From a virus, in IMG/VR virus record IMGVR_UViG_3300045454_000116, positions 1 to 54,413 of that record: a stretch of 54,413 nucleotides of DNA, one strand, 5' to 3'. A program made the translations under genes and the position numbers. Positions 24,524-33,015 of the stretch are shown in pieces. The notes under the pieces were generated by a model. That model did not search any database. It was not told the DNA's origin and saw only the letters and a program-made list of their open reading frames with translations. Position 1 is the first letter of the stretch, and each line of letters opens with the position of its first letter.

Positions 24524-27255
24524 GCACCTCGATCGATGTCCATGCCTACTACCGCCAAATCACCGAGTTGGACATTGGCGGGATCGCCCGCGAGCTGCTC
24601 GGCCGCCGCATCGTCGAAGAGTCGCCGCGCACGCTCTTTTGCGATTGCCCGAATCACAAGAGCCAGTCGCACCGCTCGCTCCACGTCATGCTCGACAAGC
24701 AGGGCTGGTACTGCTTTGGCTGCGGCGTGGGCGGGGACGTGCTGCAACTGGTCGAATTCGTGCGCTTCGGCGTGGTGACGCGCGGCCAGTCAGGGCCGAT
24801 GCCAGAGTCGCACCGCCTGGCACGCGACTTCCTGGCCGCCCGCTCGGGCTTGCCGCCGCTGGCTCAGCTTGCCTCGGGTTCGCCGGAAGAAGCCGAAGCC
24901 GAGCACCGCCTCACGCTGCGCGTGCGCGAAGCGCTGACCGCGTTGGCCGAAATCTACCACCAGCGGCTCGTGAGCAATGCGGAAGTCTACTCGTGGTTCC
25001 GCGCCCAGTACGGCATCCGCGAGGAGACGATCGAGCGGCTGAAGATCGGCTACGCCGAGGACGGCTCGCCCACTGCCGCGCGCTTGCTCATGGAAGGGCC
25101 CGCCGGGTTCACGCCGCGCGAGTTGACCGCGACTTCCGCCTTCCGGCCGACGGCTCAGGACGGCATCGTGCCATTCTTCGACCGACGCATTGTGTTCCCG
25201 TACTGGAGCCGCGGCCACGTCGTCTTCCTGATCGGCCGCCGCACGCCGTGGACGCCCGACCACGAATGGGAGAAGTCGAAATACAAGAAGCTGGCCGTTC
25301 GCAACGACCGCAACCACAGCCATGTCGCGGCCTGTATTCGCAACGACGTGCTCTACAACGAGGACGTCCTGCTTACGGGCCCCGAGCGCATCGTCATCAC
25401 CGAAGGCGTGACCGATTGCATTTCGCTTATCGAGCATGGCTTTGCGGCCGTCTCGCCCGTCACCGTCCAGATCCGCGAGGCGGATTGGGACCGGCTGATC
25501 TCGAAACTGGCGGGCGTGAAGACCGTCTACATCTGCCAGGACAACGAAGTTTCCGAAGCCGGGCTCCACGGCGCGATGAAGACGGCCCGACGGCTGGCCG
25601 CGCACGGGATTACCACGCGCGTGGCGGTCCTGCCGCTCGGCGAGAAGCAGATCGCCGCGCGCGCCAGGCTCGCCGAGTTGCCAGAAGAGAGCCCGGAGGC
25701 TGACACCCTCCGCGCCGATGCCAAGATCGACGTCAACGAATACTTCGCCTCGGGCAAGACCGCCGCCGACTTCGAAGCGATCCTCGCGGCCGCGCAAACG
25801 CCGCTCGAGATGGCGATCGCGAAGTTGCAGCCAGACGCTCAGGACCTGGCGAAGATTCTCGATCCAATCTTGGCAGAGATCCATCAACTCGATCCCATCG
25901 AGCAGCCGCGCTACCTGAAGCTCATTCAGGACAAATGCGGCAAAGCCCGGCTGCCCATCTCGGCGTTGCGCCAACAGATGAAGGTCGTCCGGATCGACGG
26001 AGCACGTGGTGGCAAGGGAAGGCGTGGCGGCGCGCAAGCCTTGCGGGCCGTCAATGCCGGCGCGGAGTCGTGGCGCAACCATCTTTTGCTGAACCTCAAC
26101 GGCACGGTCAAGCCCGTGCTGGCCAACGCCATCACCGCGTTGCGTGGCGCACAGGAATGGTCGGGCGCGCTGGCCTACAACGAGTTCTCGAACTGCACCG
26201 TGCTGCGCAAGCCCGCTCCGTGGATGAAGTCCGGCGCGGATGTGCATGAGGAATGGACCCCGAACCACGACGTGCTGGCGACCGAGTGGCTCCATCATCA
26301 GGGCATCTTCGTCCCGGTCGACGTGACGGGCCAGGCGATCGAAGCCGTCGCCCGGGAGCGCGCGTTCCATCCCGTGCGGACCTACCTCAAGGAACTCACC
26401 TGGGACGGCACGCACAGAATCGAATCGTGGCTTGTCGACTACCTCGGCGTCGATCCCTCGCCCTATGCGGCGGCGGTCGGCTCGCGCTGGCTGATCTCGG
26501 CCGTGGCGCGCGTATTCGAGCCGGGATCGAAAGCCGACTGCTGCCTGATCCTCGAAGGCGAGCAGGGTATCCGCAAATCGACCGCCCTGCGCATCCTGGC
26601 CGAGCCGTGGTTCACCGATGAGATCGCCGACCTGGGTTCCAAAGACGCCGCACTGCAGACCCGGGGCGTGTGGGTGATCGAGATCGCCGAACTGGATTCG
26701 ATGTCGCGCTCCGAGATCGGCCGGATCAAAGCGTTCATGAGCCGGGCCATCGACCGCTTCCGGCCGCCGTACGGCAAGCGCCTCATTACCTCTCCGCGCC
26801 AATGCGTCTTCGCCGGCAGCGTGAATCATGGCACATACCTGCGGGATGAAACCGGCGGGCGCCGCTTCTGGCCGGTCGAGTGCAAGGCCGCGGTGATCGA
26901 CACGGACGGTCTGGCCATCATCCGGGACCAACTGTGGGCCGAGGCGACCTATCTTTACTTCGAAGGCAAGCCGTGGTGGCTCGACTCGGTGGAGCTCAAC
27001 CGCGAGGCGGCCGAGGAACAGGCCGAACGCTACGAGGGCGATCCATGGGATGACCTGATTCTCAAGTGGGTCGAGGGCCGGGAGTCGGTGTCGATCCCGG
27101 AGATCCTCGCGCAGTGCATCGAGAAGAAGACCGACATGTGGACGCAGATGGACCGCAACCGGGTGGCGAGGTGCCTGAAGGCGAACGGGTGGAAGCAGTA
27201 CAAGGCCCGAGAAGGCAACCGCCGCGAATGGCGGTTTCGGCGCTTAGGTCCATGA
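24520..27255 (+). CDS. Phage primase-helicase: CHC2/Toprim primase fused to a VirE/VapE-type ATPase
   Basis: 911 residues. A CHC2 zinc finger lies at residues 41-68 (Cys41, Cys43, His46, Cys65, Cys68; WYCFGCGVGGDVLQLV). The Toprim domain has RIVITEGVTDCISLIE with its acidic cluster. The C-terminal VirE/VapE-type ATPase has a modified Walker A GEQGIRKST (Lys686), Walker B-like GVWVIEIAELDSMSR and CVFAGSVNHGTYLRDETGGR. This is the arrangement of combined primase-helicases of temperate phages, which prime and open DNA at the phage origin. Start ATG overlaps the recD2-like stop. The 3' end runs into the GGTCCA iteron array that I propose as an origin. Confidence 0.93.
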   Translation: MSTSIDVHAYYRQITELDIGGIARELLGRRIVEESPRTLFCDCPNHKSQSHRSLHVMLDKQGWYCFGCGVGGDVLQLVEFVRFGVVTRGQSGPMPESHRLARDFLAARSGLPPLAQLASGSPEEAEAEHRLTLRVREALTALAEIYHQRLVSNAEVYSWFRAQYGIREETIERLKIGYAEDGSPTAARLLMEGPAGFTPRELTATSAFRPTAQDGIVPFFDRRIVFPYWSRGHVVFLIGRRTPWTPDHEWEKSKYKKLAVRNDRNHSHVAACIRNDVLYNEDVLLTGPERIVITEGVTDCISLIEHGFAAVSPVTVQIREADWDRLISKLAGVKTVYICQDNEVSEAGLHGAMKTARRLAAHGITTRVAVLPLGEKQIAARARLAELPEESPEADTLRADAKIDVNEYFASGKTAADFEAILAAAQTPLEMAIAKLQPDAQDLAKILDPILAEIHQLDPIEQPRYLKLIQDKCGKARLPISALRQQMKVVRIDGARGGKGRRGGAQALRAVNAGAESWRNHLLLNLNGTVKPVLANAITALRGAQEWSGALAYNEFSNCTVLRKPAPWMKSGADVHEEWTPNHDVLATEWLHHQGIFVPVDVTGQAIEAVARERAFHPVRTYLKELTWDGTHRIESWLVDYLGVDPSPYAAAVGSRWLISAVARVFEPGSKADCCLILEGEQGIRKSTALRILAEPWFTDEIADLGSKDAALQTRGVWVIEIAELDSMSRSEIGRIKAFMSRAIDRFRPPYGKRLITSPRQCVFAGSVNHGTYLRDETGGRRFWPVECKAAVIDTDGLAIIRDQLWAEATYLYFEGKPWWLDSVELNREAAEEQAERYEGDPWDDLILKWVEGRESVSIPEILAQCIEKKTDMWTQMDRNRVARCLKANGWKQYKAREGNRREWRFRRLGP

Positions 27256-27590
27256 GGTCCACGTGGTCCATGTGTAGGTCCACGTCTGTGCGAGGCCGTA
27301 ATCAACTGATTCAAAACGGCTTTCTCAGTCAGGTCCACGTGGTCCACGTCTGTTGCTGTTAATTACTTGAGAAAAATGCGCACACAATGCCAGGGGACAG
27401 AAATGTGAATGCATTTTGCGTATGGAAAAGAGAGAAACCCCATGGACCCGGTGGACCCCGTGGACCTAAACCGCCAAGTCCTGCGAGTTCAATGACTTCT
27501 GGCGGCCATGTTTCCGGCCGAGACGTGGACCTGGTCCACGTCTTGCCGTGGACCTCCCTGCTCGTCTCGACCGCGCTGGACACTTGGACC
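27247..27590. repeat. GGTCCA iteron array; candidate phage replication origin
   Basis: Thirteen GGTCCA/TGGACC hexamers in 344 bases. Left arm in direct orientation: 27247, 27256, 27265, 27277, 27332, 27341. Right arm mainly inverted: TGGACC at 27443, 27452, 27461, 27526, 27549, 27585, plus one GGTCCA at 27533. Spacing is often exactly 9 bases (CACGT or CATG between boxes). The interval 27300-27435 between the arms is markedly AT-richer than its surroundings. Placement right after the primase-helicase gene fits a replication origin with initiator boxes; a transcriptional control region is the main alternative. Confidence 0.6.
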
Positions 27591-28163
27591 ACCGGACAGC
27601 CGGAAATCTTCGCCCGCGACGTCCAGATCAACGATACGGCCTACCGGCGGCTGGATCCGGAATACTACGCCTGGCTCCGCTCGCGGATGAACCTGGCGAA
27701 GCTCGCCGCCGGCGCGGGGCGGCTCAGCCCGGACGCGTTCGACGAGCTGCGCGAGAAGTTCAATGCCGTGCACGAGTGGGCCGTCGCCCATTTCGGCGAG
27801 GAAAGACTGCGCGAGGCCGTTCGCAATCTCGACGCCCGCAACTACACCCCTCCCGTCGCGGAACCGGACAAGCCGGTTCGCCCCGCGCCTGCCGCCGAAC
27901 ATATCGCGTTTGACCCCGTGGCCATGGTGGATGCGATCCGCGATCAGGCTCTCTCGCTTGGCTGGACCGAGCAGAGCCTTTACGGGACCGGCGGCACAAC
28001 GCGTGCGCTGTTTGGAAAAGCGTGTGGGCTCGCGAACCTGCTCAAGGCCACCGACCAGATCGGCGAAGTCACGCGGCAATCCATCGAGATCATTCTTGCC
28101 AGCGGCGTGCGCCAGCACTTCTACAATCCGGACGTCGAACAGCCCTGGATCCGGCGTGTCTGA
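27492..28163 (+). CDS. Hypothetical phage protein after the iteron array
   Basis: 223 residues with this start; an ATG at 27387 would add 35 residues encoded by repeat sequence and has no Shine-Dalgarno. The coherent part begins about IFARDVQINDTAYRRLDPEY, continues as helices (RSRMNLAKLAAGAGRLSPDA; FNAVHEWAVAHFGEERLREA) and ends in an alpha-helical domain (TRALFGKACGLANLLKATDQ). No known family or catalytic motif. The N-terminal 35 residues are again repeat-encoded and probably unstructured. Located between the candidate origin and small genes. Confidence 0.6.
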   Translation: MTSGGHVSGRDVDLVHVLPWTSLLVSTALDTWTTGQPEIFARDVQINDTAYRRLDPEYYAWLRSRMNLAKLAAGAGRLSPDAFDELREKFNAVHEWAVAHFGEERLREAVRNLDARNYTPPVAEPDKPVRPAPAAEHIAFDPVAMVDAIRDQALSLGWTEQSLYGTGGTTRALFGKACGLANLLKATDQIGEVTRQSIEIILASGVRQHFYNPDVEQPWIRRV

Positions 28164-28348
28164 AAAAAGTTCGCCGCGGCAGGACAACCCGGACTGGCGG
28201 CGGGTATATAGTACACGGAAGCCCAGCACGCCAGGCAGACCACGGGGCGGACGTCGCGTGGGGCAGTCCAGAGATCAGTTCGATCGAGCGCCGGGACGCT
28301 CGCCAATCTCCTTCCCGCAGATTCCACACGAGAGGTCTGTCCGCGACG

Positions 28349-28690
28349 ATGACCGCCGCGATTCCCGTTTACCGTGCCGATGGCCGGCTTTATGATCACG
28401 TCACCGAGCGCGCGCTCGAGCGGCTCCAAGCGGCGGGACTCATCGCGCGCGTCGTGCGGCATCGCAAGGGCCACATCAACCGCGCCATTCTCGTCATGCG
28501 CCCGGGCGAAGAGCCGCTCCGGCGCACGGCGTACATGGGCACGCGGTACAGCTTTAAGGACCACCTCGAGCACGGCCTCTGTTGGGACTTGAAGCGGCTG
28601 GGAGGCGAGCGTTGGGGCGCGAACTACGCGCCCGACGACGTGCGGCCGATCTTCTTGCAGGTGGTGGCCGATTGCCTGGTCGTGCGATGA
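28349..28690 (+). CDS. Small hypothetical phage protein
   Basis: 113 residues, MTAAIPVYRADGRLYDHVTE onward. The N-terminal half reads like a short winged-helix (ERALERLQAAGLIARVVRHR) and the C-terminal half includes YSFKDHLEHGLCWDLKRLGG. No family recognised. A 185-base gap upstream contains a TATATAGTA run (28205-28213) that could be a -10 element, so this may begin a new transcription unit. Stop overlaps the next small gene (ATGA). Confidence 0.6.
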   Translation: MTAAIPVYRADGRLYDHVTERALERLQAAGLIARVVRHRKGHINRAILVMRPGEEPLRRTAYMGTRYSFKDHLEHGLCWDLKRLGGERWGANYAPDDVRPIFLQVVADCLVVR

Positions 28691-28815
28691 AGCAGCGCAA
28701 GAAGCAGGTCAGCGCGCGCTGGATCGCCAAGGCGCGCGGCGTGATCGGCCAGGCAAAGCGGGCCAAGAGATCGCGGCCGGCGTTCCGAGCCGCGGCCGCG
28801 TCGAAGGAGTGCTGA
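28687..28815 (+). CDS. 42-residue very basic protein
   Basis: Starts with an ATG overlapping the previous stop (ATGA) and encodes a lysine/arginine-rich peptide (MKQRKKQVSARWIAKARGVI, then KRAKRSRPAFRAAAASKEC). It could bind nucleic acid, but charge alone is the evidence. Coupled to the gene before it. Could also be a chance reading, although the ATGA overlap argues for a real gene. Confidence 0.45.
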   Translation: MKQRKKQVSARWIAKARGVIGQAKRAKRSRPAFRAAAASKEC

Positions 28816-28868
28816 GGGAGGCAAGGAAAAGCGGGCAGGCAGAATGGACACGGTCAAGATGAACGAGC

Positions 28869-28891
28869 CATCTTCGGAAATTCCGAAGATG
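28869..28891. repeat. Palindrome CATCTTCGGAA-A-TTCCGAAGATG
   Basis: Perfect 11-bp arms around one base, in the 210-base gap between 28815 and 29025. It resembles the TTCCGGAA repeats but with TTCGGAA cores. It may be an operator or a diverged member of the same repeat family. Apart from this I see only a doubtful 62-residue frame in the gap. Confidence 0.6.
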
Positions 28892-29024
28892 CCAGGCAAT
28901 CGTGGGTCCCTCCTGGCGCCCATCGGCGGCGGTGGTCGGGTGGCACGATTTCGCTTGCGTCACGACGGAAAAAAGGTGGTCGGTTGTCGGTTGTCACTGC
29001 CTCCGTTGAGGCCTTCAGCAAACC

Positions 29025-29384
29025 ATGGCTGATTCTCCCTCCCTCCAGCCGCGATCGCTTGGAAGGATCGCGGTCTCCACGCCAGGAACACCCGTCCGGG
29101 TGACCTCCGACACCTCGATCCGGGCCCACCGGATCCGCTTCGCCGCCGTCATCGGCGAGACGGGGCGGGTGTTCCTCGGCCTGCAAGGGATGAACAAAGC
29201 CACGGGCGCCGGCGTGGTGAAGGAGTTCTGGCCCACGGGCGCGGGCGGCGGCGTGGCCGACGAGTTGGTGCTCGAGTCCGCTGCTGGCGACCTGCGGCCG
29301 TCGGACTACTACCTCGACGCCAACACGGCGGGCGAGGGGTTGATCGTCGCCTACTGGACCTGGGTGCCGAGCTATGCCAGTTGA
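29025..29384 (+). CDS. Hypothetical phage protein
   Basis: 119 residues. After a polar N-terminus it looks beta-rich (GRIAVSTPGTPVRVTSDTSI; RIRFAAVIGETGRVFLGLQG; GAGGGVADELVLESAAGDLR; GLIVAYWTWVPSY), as expected for a small structural or decoration-type protein. No family recognised. The last 11 bases overlap the start of the ParB-methyltransferase gene, so the two are expressed together. Confidence 0.55.
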   Translation: MADSPSLQPRSLGRIAVSTPGTPVRVTSDTSIRAHRIRFAAVIGETGRVFLGLQGMNKATGAGVVKEFWPTGAGGGVADELVLESAAGDLRPSDYYLDANTAGEGLIVAYWTWVPSYAS

Positions 29385-30834
29385 CCGCGTGACGCCGGCG
29401 ATGGCGAAGCGCATCGAGTTGTGGCCCCTCGCGCGGCTTGCGCCCTACCAGCGCAACCCCAGGACGCATTCCGAGGAGCAGGTGACGCAGATCGCGGCTT
29501 CGATTGCGGAGTTCGGCTTCTGTAACCCGATTCTGGTCGACTCGCGCGACGGCATCGTGGCCGGGCACGGGCGGTTGCTGGCGGCGAAGAAACTGGGGCT
29601 CGCTCAAGTGCCGGTCATCGTCCTGGATCATTTGGACGAAAACCAGCGGCGGGCCTACCTCCTCGCCGACAACCGGCTGTCGGAGCTGGCGGGATGGGAC
29701 CCCGAACTGCTGGCGCTCGAACTGAAGCAACTCGCGGATGCCGGATTCGACGCGACGCTGGCCGGGTTCGATCAGAAAGAGATCGACGACTTCCTGGCGT
29801 CGCTCGAACGGGACGCGGAGCCCGAGTCCAACGACGCCGAGGACTCCGTGCCGGAAGTGCCTGCGGAGGCGGTCACCCGGCCCGGCGACCTGTGGCTGAT
29901 CGGGCCGCATCGCCTCATCTGCGGCGACTGCCGCGATCGCAGCGTCATCGCCGAGCTGTTCGAGGGCCGGAAGGCGAACGTGGTCATCACCTCGCCGCCT
30001 TACGCCACGCAGCGGCAGTACGATCCTTCGAGCGGCTTCGAACCCGTGCCGCCCGAGAAGTATGTCGCCTGGTTCCGGGACGTGGCCGCAGCGATCGAAT
30101 CGGTGCTCGCGCCTGACGGCTCCTACTTCCTCAACATCAAAGCCCACGCCGACGAAGGCGAGCGGCACACCTACGTGATGGACCTGGTGCTCGCGCACAA
30201 GCGGCAGTGGGGCTGGCGCTTTGTGGACGAATTCTGCTGGCGCAAGACCGACGACGGCGTGCCGGGCGGCTGGTCGAACCGCTTCAAGAACGCCTGGGAG
30301 CCGATTTATCACTTCTCGCGCGAGCGCAAGATCAAGTTCCGGCCGCGCGAGGTAGCGCACTGGTCCGATGACTGCTTCGATTACTCGCCCGACAATCCGA
30401 AGTCCGCGTCGGGCAGCGGGCTGCTCGGCACGGGGCCGCGCGGCGCGGCGGCCGACAAGGGCAAGAACCAGGCCGCCTGGCAGACCACGCGACGCAACGC
30501 CAACGACCTCGAGGGCCGGCACGGAGGCCTCGCGCGGCCCTCAAACGTGATCGAAGCCAAGACCGAGTCCTCGCAGGGGAACCACTCGGCGCCGTTTCCG
30601 CGCGCGATCCCGGAGTTCTTCATCAAAGCCTTCTCCGATGCCGGCGATGTGATCTTCGATCCGTTCGCGGGCAGCGGCACCACACTCGTCGCCGCCGGGC
30701 TGCTCGAGCGATCAGGCTTCGGCGTCGAGATCAGCCCGGCTTACTGCGACGTGATCCTGCGCCGCATGCAGGAAACCTTGAAGCTCACGCCCGTCCATGC
30801 GGTGACGGGCGAACCATTTCCATCCCACACGTGA
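29374..30834 (+). CDS. ParB-domain/DNA methyltransferase fusion, copy 1
   Basis: 486 residues. Residues about 10-150 are a ParB N-terminal domain (RNPRTHSEEQVTQIAASIAE, GFCNPILV and GHGRLLAAKKLG). The rest is a beta-class N4-cytosine/N6-adenine methyltransferase with catalytic TSPPYATQRQY and AdoMet motif DPFAGSGTT near the C-terminus (order catalytic-then-AdoMet marks the beta group). Phage enzymes of this type modify phage DNA to avoid restriction, and the ParB part may aid DNA binding. A second gene of the same layout lies 0.9 kb downstream; their N-terminal domains are close relatives but the catalytic motifs differ (TSPPY versus TDPPY). Confidence 0.93.
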   Translation: MPVDRVTPAMAKRIELWPLARLAPYQRNPRTHSEEQVTQIAASIAEFGFCNPILVDSRDGIVAGHGRLLAAKKLGLAQVPVIVLDHLDENQRRAYLLADNRLSELAGWDPELLALELKQLADAGFDATLAGFDQKEIDDFLASLERDAEPESNDAEDSVPEVPAEAVTRPGDLWLIGPHRLICGDCRDRSVIAELFEGRKANVVITSPPYATQRQYDPSSGFEPVPPEKYVAWFRDVAAAIESVLAPDGSYFLNIKAHADEGERHTYVMDLVLAHKRQWGWRFVDEFCWRKTDDGVPGGWSNRFKNAWEPIYHFSRERKIKFRPREVAHWSDDCFDYSPDNPKSASGSGLLGTGPRGAAADKGKNQAAWQTTRRNANDLEGRHGGLARPSNVIEAKTESSQGNHSAPFPRAIPEFFIKAFSDAGDVIFDPFAGSGTTLVAAGLLERSGFGVEISPAYCDVILRRMQETLKLTPVHAVTGEPFPSHT

Positions 30835-30848
30835 AGGAGTGAATCACC

Positions 30849-31286
30849 ATGCCGGAAGTAGCCACGTCGAACCAGGCCGAACGCGAGTTCGAGACCGGGA
30901 CGGACGAATCGTTCAAGAACACGAGCGCTGCCGCCGGGGCCGCGCACAGCGAGAACCAGCGCGTGACGTTCGCCAACATCAAGCGCACCTACGACGTCTA
31001 CCAGGACCTGGACATCCAGGCCGCGCGGCAGGCTCTCACCGAGCAGACGCGGCTGAACCAGATCGCCTCGCAGGCGCTCCAGAACGCCGTCGAGACGGCC
31101 AACCTGGTATCGAAGCAGGCCGTGCGCCATGGCGACATCGCCATCGACGGCCAGTGGAATCCCATCCAGGCCGGTGCGGGCGACACGCTGACGGCGCGGG
31201 CGGTAGCGATCGACGACGTCTCGCTCAAGGCCATCGGCGCGGTGGTCGCGGCCGCCGTGGCCGACGCGCTGGCCAAGGGCAAGTAG
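30849..31286 (+). CDS. Hypothetical phage protein
   Basis: 145 residues with a strong Shine-Dalgarno (GAAGGAGTG) before ATG 30849. Acidic N-terminus, then a long helical region (TFANIKRTYDVYQDLDIQAA; TEQTRLNQIASQALQNAVET) and an alanine-rich C-terminus (AIGAVVAAAVADALAKGK). Likely a helical oligomer; role unknown. Followed by a good intrinsic terminator, so it ends a transcription unit that began upstream of the first methyltransferase. Confidence 0.65.
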   Translation: MPEVATSNQAEREFETGTDESFKNTSAAAGAAHSENQRVTFANIKRTYDVYQDLDIQAARQALTEQTRLNQIASQALQNAVETANLVSKQAVRHGDIAIDGQWNPIQAGAGDTLTARAVAIDDVSLKAIGAVVAAAVADALAKGK

Positions 31287-31311
31287 TCTTTCTCCTGAAG
31301 GGCGCAAGGAA

Positions 31312-31352
31312 GGGGCGGCTCGGCATCCCCGTGTCGGGCCGCCCCGCTTTTT
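31312..31352 (+). terminator. Rho-independent terminator
   Basis: Eight-bp GC stem GGGGCGGC (31312-31319) / GCCGCCCC (31338-31345) followed by GC and five T residues. It closes the operon ending at 31286 and directly precedes the tRNA gene. Confidence 0.75.
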
Positions 31353-31369
31353 CACGGCTCGAATTCCGA

Positions 31370-31444
31370 TGCGGAGTGGCGCAGTGGCAGCGCGGCGGAC
31401 TCATAATCCGCAGGCCGCGGGTTCGATTCCCGCCTCCGCGACCA
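31370..31444 (+). tRNA. tRNA with CAU anticodon (tRNA-Met, or tRNA-Ile2)
   Basis: A 75-base cloverleaf ending in an encoded CCA. The acceptor stem TGCGGAG pairs with CTCCGCG (first pair is a U-G wobble), the anticodon stem is GCGGA/TCCGC with loop CTCATAA (anticodon at 31402-31404), and the T arm is GCGGG-TTCGATT-CCCGC. The 1-72 pair argues against an initiator tRNA. Elongator Met is the default reading; a lysidine-modified tRNA-Ile reading AUA is the alternative. Within the prophage between a terminator and a small membrane-protein gene, so it is phage-borne. Confidence 0.92.
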
Positions 31445-31454
31445 GGCATTGCCC

Positions 31455-31724
31455 ATGATCCGCGAACTGCGGCTGTGGTGGCGGCTGCGGCTGCTCGTCA
31501 AACAATTCCAGGAGCTGACGAAAATGAAGTTCTCTTTGAATGTCGCCATTCAGATGCTGGCGCTGGTGGCGCAGGGCTTGAATGCTTCAATCGACCTGCT
31601 GCCCGGGCGCGGCAAGTTCTGGGCCATGGTCTCGTTGTCGGCGGTGCAGGGTCTCACGGCCGTGATCGCCCATTTCGCCAACCCCGACGGCACGCCGGCC
31701 GAGGCCCCCTATACCAAGAAGTGA
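31455..31724 (+). CDS. Small membrane protein, possibly holin-like
   Basis: 89 residues. A basic N-terminus (MIRELRLWWRLRLLVKQF) is followed by two hydrophobic stretches, NVAIQMLALVAQGLNASIDL and FWAMVSLSAVQGLTAVIAHF, and a short polar tail. Two short membrane helices and a small size are compatible with a holin or other phage membrane protein, but no holin family is recognised. It starts 10 bases after the tRNA and overlaps the next gene start (GTGA). Confidence 0.6.
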   Translation: MIRELRLWWRLRLLVKQFQELTKMKFSLNVAIQMLALVAQGLNASIDLLPGRGKFWAMVSLSAVQGLTAVIAHFANPDGTPAEAPYTKK

Positions 31725-32980
31725 AGCCGGACCTCCACATCGAGCGCTGGCCGCTGGAGCGGCTGATTCCCTACGCGAGGAATCCGCGCACGCACACCGA
31801 GGAGCAGGTAGCGCAGATCGCAGCGTCGATCGCCGAGTTCGGCTTCGTCAACCCCGTTCTCGTCGGAGCCGATGGCGTCATCATCGCCGGCCACGCGCGC
31901 GTGATGGCCGCGCGGAAGCTCGGGATGACTGAAGCACCGGTGATCGTGCTCGATCACCTGAGCCAGGCGCAGCGCCGCGCGCTGGTCATTGCCGACAACA
32001 GGCTTGCCCAAGACGCCAGGTGGGATGAGGAGATGCTGCGAGTGGAACTCGAGGCGCTCCGCGAGGATGAATTCAACCTCGACTTGCTGGGCTTCGCCGA
32101 TGACGAGATCGAGGCTTTGCTTGCGGAGCCGGACGACTCTATCGCCGGCAACACCGAGGACGATGCGGTCCCGGAGACGCCCGAGACGGCGGTTACGGTC
32201 CCTGGCGATGTTTGGCTGCTTGGCGATCATCGGCTGCTGTGCGGCGACTCGACGCAGATGGAAGCCATCCAGAAGGTGCTGGCGGGCGGGCTGGCCGACA
32301 TGACCTGGACAGACCCTCCCTACGGGGTTAACTACGGCGCCACGATGAAGGACAAGCTCCGAAAAAAGCATCGCCGGATCGCCAACGATAACCTCGGCCC
32401 CGCGTTTGAACCCTTCCTGCGCGACGCCTGCACGAACATCCTCGCCGTCACCAAGGGCGCGGTCTACATCTGCATGTCCTCGTCGGAGCTGCACACGCTG
32501 CACAAGGCGTTCACTGAAGCGGGCGGCCACTGGTCCACGTTCCTCATCTGGGCCAAGAACACATTCACCATGGGCCGATCCGACTACCAGCGGCAGTACG
32601 AGCCGATCCTCTACGGATGGAAGGAGGGCACGGACCACTACTGGTGCGGCGCCCGCGACCAGGGCGACGTGTGGTTCGTGAAGAAGCCCGTCGCCAACGA
32701 CCTGCACCCGACAATGAAACCGGTCGAGCTGGTCGAGCGCGCCATCCGCAATTCGAGCAAGAGCCGGGACACGGTGCTCGATCCGTTCGCTGGGGCGGGC
32801 TCGACACTGATCGCTTGCGAAAAGACCGGCCGCCAGGCGCGGCTGATGGAGATCGATCCACCGTATTGTGATGTCGTGATTTCTCGCTGGGAATCTCATA
32901 CCGGGAAGAAGGCGGTGCTCGAGTCGTCTGGGGAGCCCTTCGAAGTAGTCCGGGCGAATCGCAGTTCTGTGACTCAGTAA
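31721..32980 (+). CDS. ParB-domain/DNA methyltransferase fusion, copy 2
   Basis: 419 residues from a GTG overlapping the previous stop. N-terminal ParB domain (RNPRTHTEEQVAQIAASIAE, GFVNPVLV and GHARVMAARKLG) nearly parallels copy 1. The catalytic domain has TDPPYGVNYG, the central RSDYQRQYEPILYGW and HPTMKPVELVERAIRNSS, then AdoMet motif DPFAGAGST, so it is a beta-class adenine or N4-cytosine methyltransferase. Catalytic regions of the two copies differ enough to suggest different targets. Probably protects phage DNA; it could also protect against the element's own restriction enzyme, though HsdM already does that. Confidence 0.93.
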   Translation: MKPDLHIERWPLERLIPYARNPRTHTEEQVAQIAASIAEFGFVNPVLVGADGVIIAGHARVMAARKLGMTEAPVIVLDHLSQAQRRALVIADNRLAQDARWDEEMLRVELEALREDEFNLDLLGFADDEIEALLAEPDDSIAGNTEDDAVPETPETAVTVPGDVWLLGDHRLLCGDSTQMEAIQKVLAGGLADMTWTDPPYGVNYGATMKDKLRKKHRRIANDNLGPAFEPFLRDACTNILAVTKGAVYICMSSSELHTLHKAFTEAGGHWSTFLIWAKNTFTMGRSDYQRQYEPILYGWKEGTDHYWCGARDQGDVWFVKKPVANDLHPTMKPVELVERAIRNSSKSRDTVLDPFAGAGSTLIACEKTGRQARLMEIDPPYCDVVISRWESHTGKKAVLESSGEPFEVVRANRSSVTQ

Positions 32981-33015
32981 CGCTCCGAACGTTCCCCGCT
33001 TCGCATTTGACACCT

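Noticed and set aside
27036-27347. Minus-strand frames reading MDHVDL and similar across the iteron boxes
   Set aside because: The repeating peptide is simply the 9-base periodicity of the GGTCCA array read in one frame; no start signal.
28844-29032. A 62-residue frame (MDTVKMNEPSSEIPKMPGNR...) in the gap before 29025
   Set aside because: No Shine-Dalgarno, low-complexity sequence, and a perfect palindrome inside it; more likely non-coding.
30839-31720. A long plus-strand frame preceding the second methyltransferase in frame
   Set aside because: It would cross a terminator and a tRNA and antagonise three well-placed features; the GTG at 31721 is the real start.
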